From Alphaproteobacteria bacterium (GTDB lineage Bacteria; Pseudomonadota; Alphaproteobacteria; JAJTHO01): 7,112 bases of DNA. Positions within the stretch are counted from its first letter, which is position 1; every line of letters begins with the position of its first letter. Positions 1 to 5,041 of the stretch are shown here, piece after piece. The notes beneath the pieces are model-generated. The model saw only the letters and a list, made by a program, of their open reading frames with translations. It made no database searches and had not been told where the DNA came from. The position numbers and the translations under genes are program-made. The stretch lies in the NCBI GenBank assembly GCA_021297975.1, contig JAJTHO010000196.1, forward strand, positions 1-7,112, given 5' to 3'.

Positions 1-273
1 GAGGATTTACGTTATATCTCCCCCCGCACCGGGCGAGCGGTTTCCAGCAGCGCCGGGGCAGCCTATAAAGACAAACTCTTTCCGCTTTTGCCTACCCTCA
101 AAAATCCAGCCTTAGCGGGGAATGATTGGCGAACAGCCGGGGAGGCGCTGCGTATCCTCAGCGCGTTTTTAAACGCACTGCTCCATGATGAAGAGCGCCG
201 CGTTATGCCCGCACCGCGCGAACGGCTGCTGGATTGTATTTCAGGGGACGCGCCCGCGCCCCTTGCTTTTTAG
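1..273 (+). CDS. recO: DNA repair protein RecO, C-terminal part (5' end outside window)
   Basis: The reading frame is open from the first base and stops at 271-273, giving the last 90 residues. RecO works with RecR (and RecF) to load RecA onto SSB-coated single-stranded DNA in the cytoplasm and to anneal strands. The fragment starts with an aromatic/Ser-Pro-Arg-Thr-Gly-Arg-Ala-Val stretch (residues 5-14 of the fragment), then Ala-Gly-Ala-Ala-Tyr-Lys-Asp-Lys-Leu and a leucine-rich helix ending in a Pro-x-x-Arg-Glu-Arg-Leu-Leu segment. This is the usual ending of alphaproteobacterial RecO; the N-terminal OB fold is missing only because the window begins inside the gene. A TTG codon lies in frame at 88, but the similarity runs upstream of it, so it is not the start. 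sodB follows 42 nt later on the same strand. The assignment rests on a C-terminal fragment, which is less conserved than the N-terminal half. Confidence 0.82.
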   Translation, partial: EDLRYISPRTGRAVSSSAGAAYKDKLFPLLPTLKNPALAGNDWRTAGEALRILSAFLNALLHDEERRVMPAPRERLLDCISGDAPAPLAF

Positions 274-301
274 ATCGCCGCACCATAAGTTAGCTCAGCT
301 T

Positions 302-308
302 AAAGAGG
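302..308 (+). promoter_or_regulatory. Ribosome binding site of sodB
   Basis: AAAGAGG lies 7 nt upstream of the ATG at 316 and fixes that codon as the start. The rest of the 42-nt recO-sodB gap shows no clear terminator or promoter. Confidence 0.75.
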
Positions 309-315
309 TTTCACT

Positions 316-933
316 ATGTCGTTTGCATTGCCCCCCCTACCCTATGCGCTGAATGCTTTAGAGCCGCATATCTCCGCCAAAACGCTGGAAATTCACCACG
401 GCAAACACCACAACGCCTATGTGGTAAACCTCAACAATCTCACCAAAGATACGCCGCTTGCCAATGCCAGCCTTGAAGAGGTGGTTGTGGCATCGGCAAA
501 AGACCCGGCAAAACAAGGTATTTTCAACAACGCTGCGCAGGTTTGGAACCACACCTTTTACTGGCATTGCCTTAAGGCAAACGGCGGCGGCAAGCCGACC
601 GGCGCTCTGGCTGCGGCCATTGACAGCGCCTTTGGCAGCTATGACGCCTTTGCTGAACAATTCAAACAAGCCGCCGTCACCCAGTTCGGCAGCGGCTGGG
701 CGTGGCTGGTTGCGGAAAACGGCGCGCTGAAAATCACCAAAACCGGCAACGCCGATTTACCCATGGCACACGGACAGACTGCTTTGCTCACCGTTGATGT
801 CTGGGAACACGCCTATTACATCGATTACCAAAATCGCCGTCCGGATTATGTGCAAACATTCCTCGATAAATTGGTGAACTGGGAATTTGTGGCCGCGAAT
901 TTCGCTGAGGCGCAGACTAAAAAAGCCGGTTGA
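316..933 (+). CDS. sodB: Superoxide dismutase, iron type
   Basis: Converts two superoxide ions into oxygen and hydrogen peroxide in the cytoplasm; there is no signal peptide. The protein has 205 residues, about normal for the Fe/Mn-SOD family. The four metal ligands are visible: H27 (in the IHHGKHH helix), H79 (VWNHTFYW), D161 and H165 (DVWEHAYYIDY). Y35 follows the helix at the expected gateway position. Q75 in the NNAAQVWNH segment is the second-sphere glutamine at the position used by Fe-SODs; Mn enzymes normally have Gly there and supply Gln from the C-terminal domain, so iron is the likely metal (family knowledge). Cambialistic use cannot be excluded. The C-terminal YxDYQNRRPDYV stretch is typical. 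The gene follows recO by 42 nt and may be cotranscribed or have its own promoter. Its stop lies 6 nt from the stop of the opposing peptidase gene. Confidence 0.96.
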   Translation: MSFALPPLPYALNALEPHISAKTLEIHHGKHHNAYVVNLNNLTKDTPLANASLEEVVVASAKDPAKQGIFNNAAQVWNHTFYWHCLKANGGGKPTGALAAAIDSAFGSYDAFAEQFKQAAVTQFGSGWAWLVAENGALKITKTGNADLPMAHGQTALLTVDVWEHAYYIDYQNRRPDYVQTFLDKLVNWEFVAANFAEAQTKKAG

Positions 934-939
934 TGGGGT

Positions 940-1560
940 TTAGCGCGACGGCTTAACGGTTAAGGCCGCGGTGCCTCCAAGCTGCTGCGCCGCAAGGTTG
1001 AGGGCTGGTTCTTGGCTCAGCCAGACGCCATCCTCATTAACCGCATAGAGCGGCCTGTACACCTTAAGAAAATCGCTAGAGCGCCACGGCTCACTGCGCC
1101 GATTATCAAGCCCTATCCAGTCGCCGTTTGCCGCTGTGACGGCTAAAATCGCGTGATACTCGCCGGTGTCGCGCTGCGCAACAACGAGCACCCGCAGGTG
1201 CGCCGCAGACATCCCCAACGCGCGCAGCACGCCATATTTGGCAATGGCAAAATCTTCGCAATCGCCGCCATAACGAAACAGGCTGCGTGGCCGCTGCCAG
1301 ACGTCTTGCCCCGGCAATTCCTCCACATACCGGCTGATATTCACCACCCGGTTGAGCTGTTCTAAAAAATCCGGCGCGTCGCGCTTGCCGCGCAGCCAGC
1401 CCAATTCGGGCAGCTCCAACGCATCCTTTGCGGCTAGTTGCAGCACTGCCGCCTTTGGCAACACCTGTTCCGGCGTCCCGGCATAGGTCTCGGCTCTTAC
1501 GTTTGCGGATAGCAAAAGCATTATGACGCAAAAGAAAAAAGCCGTGTGTGTTGAGCGCAT
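940..1560 (-). CDS. Transglutaminase-like cysteine peptidase, C93/LapG-like family, exported
   Basis: A 206-residue exported protein. Residues 1-23 form a signal peptide: basic start, hydrophobic core FFFCVIMLLL, likely cleavage after VRA23. The rest matches the bacterial transglutaminase-like cysteine proteinase family (formerly DUF920, peptidase family C93). The Cys-His-Asp triad is in family motifs: C101 in GGDCEDFAIAKY, H136 in GEYHAIL and D152 in GLDNRR. W55 to N74 (GWLRG...LNRVVN) is the usual N-terminal cap. The best-studied member, LapG, is a calcium-dependent periplasmic protease that cuts large surface adhesins to release biofilms under control of LapD. No adhesin or LapD gene is in this window, so the substrate is unknown and the LapG role is only an analogy. 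An AGGA motif sits about 7 nt before the ATG. The gene faces sodB and is separated from the upstream binding-protein gene by 261 nt, so it probably has its own promoter. Confidence 0.86.
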   Translation of the reverse strand: MRSTHTAFFFCVIMLLLSANVRAETYAGTPEQVLPKAAVLQLAAKDALELPELGWLRGKRDAPDFLEQLNRVVNISRYVEELPGQDVWQRPRSLFRYGGDCEDFAIAKYGVLRALGMSAAHLRVLVVAQRDTGEYHAILAVTAANGDWIGLDNRRSEPWRSSDFLKVYRPLYAVNEDGVWLSQEPALNLAAQQLGGTAALTVKPSR

Positions 1561-1589
1561 AGGTGGTTCCTAGCAGCCAAGGGTAAACA

Positions 1590-1602
1590 GCTGGTTACCA
1601 GC
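1590..1602. promoter_or_regulatory. 13-bp perfect palindrome in the peptidase leader, possible operator
   Basis: GCTGGT-T-ACCAGC, arms of 6 bp around one base, lies 30 nt upstream of the peptidase ATG. It could be a repressor or activator site, or a small hairpin in the 5' leader. I saw no matching second copy, and the operator role is inferred from position only. Confidence 0.3.
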
Positions 1603-1620
1603 AAGATTGTTATCACATCA

Positions 1621-1634
1621 ACCTTGAGCAAGGT
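1621..1634. promoter_or_regulatory. 14-bp perfect palindrome upstream of the peptidase gene, possible operator
   Basis: ACCTTG-AG-CAAGGT, arms of 6 bp with a 2-bp centre, lies about 60 nt upstream of the peptidase start and 24 nt from the large inverted repeat. This is a plausible place for a regulator to bind. Candidate -35/-10 hexamers between the two palindromes are too poor to call a promoter. Confidence 0.3.
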
Positions 1635-1657
1635 ATCACCTGGCCTAGTTCCACGGC

Positions 1658-1773
1658 GTCATCCTGAGTGAAGCAAAAAACCAAAGGTTTTGCGGAATCG
1701 AAGGATCTCCCTTAAAATACATGGAGATTCCTCGACGGCACAAAACCTAACGGTTTTGTTGGCTCGGAATGAC
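1658..1773. repeat. Compound inverted repeat (palindromic element) with a hairpin inside each arm
   Basis: The left arm (1658-1710, 53 nt) and right arm (1723-1773, 51 nt) are imperfect reverse complements around a 12-nt A/T-rich loop (1711-1722). The ends read GTCATCCTGAG on the left and CTCGGAATGAC on the right; the inner ends read GGATCTCC and GGAGATTC. Each arm also contains its own small hairpin at the mirrored place: AAAACC/GGTTTT at 1677-1691 and CAAAACC/GGTTTTG at 1741-1758. As RNA or single-stranded DNA it could fold as a long stem with two side hairpins. The outer parts resemble dispersed palindromes of the GTCATCCTGAG...GGATCTC type that I know from many bacterial genomes, where they sit between genes. 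It lies downstream of the binding-protein gene and may end or stabilise its transcript; there is no long U-run of a classic terminator. No open reading frame or target duplication is visible. Confidence 0.8.
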
Positions 1774-1821
1774 ATCATTAAAAAATGACAGATGACACCT
1801 TCAGAAATTTAATGGGGTTGG

Positions 1822-2922
1822 TTACTCAACCGGCGTATAATCACCCTTCGTCCAGCGATACACGATAAACCCCGGATTGGCGTTATCCCCTTTGGCATCA
1901 AAGCGCACCGCGCCGAGCAAGGTATCCACCGCCTCACTTTTTAGAACTTTTTGCACCGCATCCGCATCCACTGTTCCTGCTTTTTTTGCCGCCGCCACAA
2001 AGGCCTCAACAACCGCATAGTTAAACAGGGTATAGCCTTCCGGCTCGTATTTCGCGGCGCGGAAACTTTCGACAATTTTTGCCGCGCCCGGATTGCGGCG
2101 CGGATCGGGGGCAAAGGTCATGAAGGTGTTTTCGCCTGCATCCCCGGTTATCGTCCAATATTCGCTGGTTATCAGGGAATCACCGGCAACAAGCACTAAA
2201 TCTAAGCCCTGCTCTGCCGCCTGCCGCTTAATTAGCCCCGCTTCCATTTGATAGCCGCCGAAAAAGACAACGCCGACGCCTTCTTTTTTAAGGCGGCTAA
2301 TCAGCGGCGCAAAGTCGCGCTCGCCCACGGTGACGGAATCATACACCACCTCCTTAATGCCCTTTGCATTCAAGGATGCCTTGGTAACGTCCGCCAGCCC
2401 CTTACCATACGACGATTTATCATGCAGCACGGCAAGGCGGCGATCTTTAAAGCGTGCGGCAATAAAGTCAGCGGCAATCACGCCCTGTTGATCATCACGA
2501 CCACACATCCGAAACACATAGGGCAGCTTACGCTCGGTCAGCAGCGGGTTGGTGGATGCGGGCGTAATCATTGTCATGCCCTGTTCGCTGTAAATGCTGG
2601 AGGCGGGAATGGTGGCGCTGGAGCAAAAATGCCCGGCCACAAACACAACGCCCTGATTCGCGAGCTGGTTGGCAACCGCTGTGGCTTGGCGCGGATCGCA
2701 GGCATCATCAAGCGTGAGCAGCTCTAGTTTTTTGCCCAATAGCCCGCCCGCTTCGTTAATGTTACGCACCGCCAAATCCGCGCCCTTGGCCATTTGCGCG
2801 CCGATGCTGGCGTTTTGCCCAGTCATGGGCCCGACGGTTGCGATTTTAATGGTGTCTGCGGCATGGGCTTTGCCCAGCAGCAAAGCGCACAATAATAAAG
2901 CATAGAATCCTAAGCGGCGCAT
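1822..2922 (-). CDS. Branched-chain amino acid-type ABC transporter substrate-binding protein (LivJ/LivK-like)
   Basis: A 366-residue periplasmic solute-binding protein of the Leu/Ile/Val type (Peripla_BP_6 fold). Residues 1-21 are a signal peptide (LLLCALLLG core, cleavage near AHA21). The first beta-strand IKIATVGPMTG, the GGLLGKKLEL segment and the ITPASTNP segment are family hallmarks. C75 and C100 sit where E. coli LivJ has its disulfide. From memory of LivJ, the ligand-binding residues Ser79, Ala100, Thr102 and Tyr202 match S101, A122, T124 and Y224 here, all offset by 22. The glutamate that holds the ligand's amino group appears as D248, a conservative change. A zwitterionic amino acid ligand is therefore likely, but which one is open. 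No permease or ATPase genes (livHMGF) are in the window. The start overlaps the upstream glycosylase gene by 13 nt and has a GAGGAG ribosome site at 2931-2936, 8 nt before the ATG. Confidence 0.9.
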   Translation of the reverse strand: MRRLGFYALLLCALLLGKAHAADTIKIATVGPMTGQNASIGAQMAKGADLAVRNINEAGGLLGKKLELLTLDDACDPRQATAVANQLANQGVVFVAGHFCSSATIPASSIYSEQGMTMITPASTNPLLTERKLPYVFRMCGRDDQQGVIAADFIAARFKDRRLAVLHDKSSYGKGLADVTKASLNAKGIKEVVYDSVTVGERDFAPLISRLKKEGVGVVFFGGYQMEAGLIKRQAAEQGLDLVLVAGDSLITSEYWTITGDAGENTFMTFAPDPRRNPGAAKIVESFRAAKYEPEGYTLFNYAVVEAFVAAAKKAGTVDADAVQKVLKSEAVDTLLGAVRFDAKGDNANPGFIVYRWTKGDYTPVE

Positions 2923-3575
2923 TGGGCGTTCTCCTCATCAATAAGCTGTCTGGCGCGGTGCATCACGGCTTCAAACATTGAAGCCGTCAAGCGGCCAGTG
3001 TTGGTGTTATAGCGGCTGCAATGGTAGCTATCAATCAACAGTAAACCATTAGGCAAGCGGTGTTCCGCCCCGTGACCAAAGGGATACGCCGGCAAACGCA
3101 GCGACAGCGTGCGCAGCACCGCCTCATGCGCAACCCGGCCTAAGGCGAGCAGCACACGCAGCTGCGGCATCGCCGCAAGCTCGGCAACGAGGAAGGGACG
3201 GCAGGAGGCGGCCTCCTCAGGTGTCGGTTTGTTGGCGGGCGGCACACAGCGCACGGCGTTGGTTATCCGGCAGTTTTCCAGCGTCAAACCATCATCCACA
3301 CGCTCGGCATAGCTGCCCCGCGCAAAGCCCTGTTGCAGCAAGGTGGGATACAGCAAATCCCCGGCGTAATCGCCGGTAAACGGCCTGCCAGTGCGGTTTG
3401 CACCATGCAGTCCGGGTGCAAGCCCCACGACCAGTAGCGCAGCATCCAAGCCGCCAAAAGACGGCACGGGATTATGATGGCCGGGAAACGCCAAGCGGTT
3501 TTGCTGGCGAAAGGTTGCAAGACGCGGGCAGCGATTGCAATCGACAGGAGGATTAAGCGTTACAGCGCCCTGCAT
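2910..3575 (-). CDS. Uracil-DNA glycosylase family 5 (UDGb type), iron-sulfur
   Basis: Removes uracil, and probably other deaminated bases such as hypoxanthine, from DNA at the start of base-excision repair. The 221-residue protein shows the family-5 signature: motif 1 GLAPGLHGANRTGRPFTGD at residues 51-69, and motif 3 at 183-197 containing HCSRYNTNTGRLT. Four cysteines, C13 and C16 (CNRCPRL), C110 (RCVPPANKP) and C125, fit the 4Fe-4S cluster of family 4/5 enzymes. Family 5 lacks the usual acidic catalytic residue in motif 1, as here, where Ala-Pro-Gly-Leu is present; this separates it from family 4. The ATG overlaps the stop of the NYN gene as TGATG, and no good Shine-Dalgarno sequence lies upstream, so translation probably depends on the upstream gene. 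The end overlaps the binding-protein gene by 13 nt. Confidence 0.92.
   Translation of the reverse strand: MQGAVTLNPPVDCNRCPRLATFRQQNRLAFPGHHNPVPSFGGLDAALLVVGLAPGLHGANRTGRPFTGDYAGDLLYPTLLQQGFARGSYAERVDDGLTLENCRITNAVRCVPPANKPTPEEAASCRPFLVAELAAMPQLRVLLALGRVAHEAVLRTLSLRLPAYPFGHGAEHRLPNGLLLIDSYHCSRYNTNTGRLTASMFEAVMHRARQLIDEENAQCAA
2931..2936 (-). promoter_or_regulatory. Ribosome binding site of the binding-protein gene, inside the glycosylase gene
   Basis: GAGGAG on the minus strand, 8 nt before the ATG at 2920-2922. It encodes two Glu residues near the end of the glycosylase and supports the overlapping start. Confidence 0.7.
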
Positions 3576-4177
3576 CAGCCGTTTGCAGCAAGTTCATCGC
3601 GTTGTTGCCGCACGCGGGGCGTGGCGGCTTCGCGATCGTCAAGTTGGGCGCGGGCAATGTTGCCGGCCAGCGTGCTGAGATCGATGAAATGATCGGCCTG
3701 ACGGCGCAGCTCATCGGCCACCATCGGCGGGTTTGTCGTAATCGTTGAAACAACCGACACGCGCACGCCGCGCTTTTGCACGGTCTCCACTAAACGGCGG
3801 TAATCACCATCGCCGGAAAAGAGCACCGCGTGGTCGATGCTGCTGGACATCTCTAACATGTCGATCGCCAGCTCAATTTCCATGTTGCCCTTCACCTTGC
3901 GGCGACCATGGGCATCGGTGAATTCGCGAATGGGTTTTGTAACCATTTTATAGCCGTTGTAATCCAGCCAATCCACCAGCGGGCGGATGGGGGAATAATC
4001 GGAATCCTCTAACAATGCCGTGTAGTAAAACGCGCGAATTAGCCGCCCGCGTTCGCCAAAATATTTCAGCAGCTTTTGGTAATCAATGTCAAAGCCCACC
4101 GCGCGCGCGGCAGCGTATAAATTAGCCCCGTCAATAAACAAACACATCCGTTCGGCAGGATAACTGGGTATGCTCAT
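3575..4177 (-). CDS. NYN domain protein, LabA/DUF88 family (PIN-like nuclease fold)
   Basis: A 200-residue cytoplasmic protein whose residues 10-170 form a NYN domain, a PIN-like fold expected to cut RNA with a metal ion. The acidic pocket is visible: D16 and N19 in LFIDGANLY, D106 in the KGNMEIELAIDML helix, and D123 and D125 in LFSGDGDYRRLV. All are in the order known for LabA/DUF88 proteins, so it is probably active; the RNA target is unknown. The last 30 residues are charged and likely disordered. The start has a strong AAGGAG site 5 nt upstream. It is the first gene of a three-gene unit: its stop overlaps the glycosylase start (TGATG), which suggests co-expression with DNA repair. A second in-frame ATG (residue 11) lies just before the first beta-strand but lacks a comparable ribosome site. 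Confidence 0.9.
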   Translation of the reverse strand: MSIPSYPAERMCLFIDGANLYAAARAVGFDIDYQKLLKYFGERGRLIRAFYYTALLEDSDYSPIRPLVDWLDYNGYKMVTKPIREFTDAHGRRKVKGNMEIELAIDMLEMSSSIDHAVLFSGDGDYRRLVETVQKRGVRVSVVSTITTNPPMVADELRRQADHFIDLSTLAGNIARAQLDDREAATPRVRQQRDELAANG

Positions 4178-4182
4178 GACGG

Positions 4183-4188
4183 CTCCTT
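4183..4188 (-). promoter_or_regulatory. Ribosome binding site of the NYN gene
   Basis: AAGGAG on the minus strand, 5 nt before the ATG at 4175-4177. It is the strongest such site in the window and supports this start over the downstream Met at residue 11. Confidence 0.8.
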
Positions 4189-4209
4189 GTAAACGAGAGT
4201 AATTTTTCT

Positions 4210-4240
4210 ATATTACAATCTTGCTTAGCGAGGCTTTCAC
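4210..4240 (-). promoter_or_regulatory. Possible sigma-70-type promoter for the NYN-glycosylase-binding protein unit
   Basis: On the minus strand, TAATAT (4210-4215) makes a reasonable -10 box in an A/T-rich patch 33 nt before the start codon. The best -35 candidate is GTGAAA (4235-4240), with a long 19-nt spacer and 4 of 6 matches. The 120-nt gap after the SDR gene makes a promoter here likely, but the exact boxes are uncertain. Confidence 0.35.
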
Positions 4241-4297
4241 GCTATGACCAGCACAATTTCACAAAACTGCAATGTTACGTTTTATAGTGCAGCGAGA

Positions 4298-5041
4298 CTA
4301 AAGCGGGCGGGAAAGAAGACGGAAATAGAGTTTCTTTGGTAAGAAACTGAGAATCCGAAGCGCCCAATACATCCGGCGCGGAAAAGTGATAATAAACCGC
4401 CCCGCATCCATGCCTTTAAAAATTGATTCAGCGGCCTTTTCAGCGGAAATCATCCACGGCATCGGGAAATCATTTTTATCCGTAAGCGGTGTTTTTACAA
4501 AACCCGGCAAAATCAGGGACAGCTGGATACCGTCTTGTGCCATATCATTGCGCAGCGCTTCGGTCATGTTGTTGAGTGCCGCTTTCGTTGCGCCGTATGC
4601 CGATGACGACGGTAAGCCTGTTAGCCCCGCAACAGAGGAAACAATACCCACCCGCGCGCCGCCCTGATGATGCAGCAAGGGATAGAGCGCCTCAAGCGCA
4701 TTCACCACACTGAAAAAATTCACCTCAAAAAGAGAGCGAAAAACTTTAACATCAATTTTACGGCCATCGACAGGGGTATGCGTTCCTGCGTTTAGAACAA
4801 CTTGCGTTAAACGAATACCATTTTCGCGAAAATGCTCAACCGCCGCCGCAAGCGCCGCCGTATCCGTTACATCAAGCGGTAATGGTTTTATACCTGAATG
4901 CTTTGCGGCCAGAGCCTGCAGCGCCTCCGCCCGCCTTGCGCTGGCGTAAACCGTCCAGCCTTGCTGCGCATAATACAGGGCTGTTGCCTCGCCAATGCCG
5001 CTGCTAGCACCGGTAATCCAGAGTGTTTTTTCAAGATTCAT
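4298..5041 (-). CDS. Short-chain dehydrogenase/reductase (SDR), classical type
   Basis: A 247-residue NAD(P)-dependent oxidoreductase with a Rossmann fold. The cofactor motif is TGASSGIG (residues 10-17); R36 and R37 after the second strand suggest NADP(H). The NAG motif is at 84-86 and the catalytic tetrad is N108, S136, Y149 and K153 (YGATK), so the enzyme should be active. The substrate cannot be read from sequence. The tail from about 218 is basic and hydrophobic (FPRRMYWALRILSF, then LPKKLYFRLLSRPL), looks amphipathic, and could attach the protein to the membrane or bind a lipid-like substrate; this is inference. The ATG overlaps the stop of the FG-GAP gene as TGATG without a clear ribosome site of its own, so translation is probably coupled to that gene. 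It seems to be the last gene of its operon; the 120 nt downstream hold no strong terminator. Confidence 0.92.
   Translation of the reverse strand: MNLEKTLWITGASSGIGEATALYYAQQGWTVYASARRAEALQALAAKHSGIKPLPLDVTDTAALAAAVEHFRENGIRLTQVVLNAGTHTPVDGRKIDVKVFRSLFEVNFFSVVNALEALYPLLHHQGGARVGIVSSVAGLTGLPSSSAYGATKAALNNMTEALRNDMAQDGIQLSLILPGFVKTPLTDKNDFPMPWMISAEKAAESIFKGMDAGRFIITFPRRMYWALRILSFLPKKLYFRLLSRPL

Noticed and set aside
263..289. Possible sodB promoter, TTGCTT with CATAAG
   Set aside because: The spacer is only 15 nt and both boxes match poorly, so it is not better than chance.
968..993. Hairpin GCGGTGC/GCGCCGC just after sodB, considered as a terminator
   Set aside because: It has a 12-nt loop, one wobble pair and no following T-run, and it lies inside the peptidase coding sequence.
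1106..1531. Minus-strand open frame of 141 codons in another frame of the peptidase gene
   Set aside because: It overlaps the C93 peptidase, whose triad and signal peptide are intact, and is Arg/Ala/Gly-rich as expected for a shifted frame.
1658..1773. The large palindrome as a CRISPR unit or a complete transposon
   Set aside because: There is a single copy, no spacer-repeat order, no transposase frame and no visible target-site duplication.
2248..2727. Plus-strand open frame of 159 codons opposite the binding-protein gene
   Set aside because: It lies wholly antisense to a clear substrate-binding protein and shows no domain pattern or upstream ribosome site.
4199..4216. Inverted repeat GTAAT...ATTAC around the NYN promoter region
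   Set aside because: Five A/T-rich base pairs across an 8-nt loop are expected by chance in such a stretch; it was not called an operator.
4269..4296. Weak inverted repeat CTGCA...TGCAG followed by TTTT on the minus strand after the SDR gene
   Set aside because: A 5-bp stem with a loop of about 16 nt is too weak to call a terminator, although the position would suit one.
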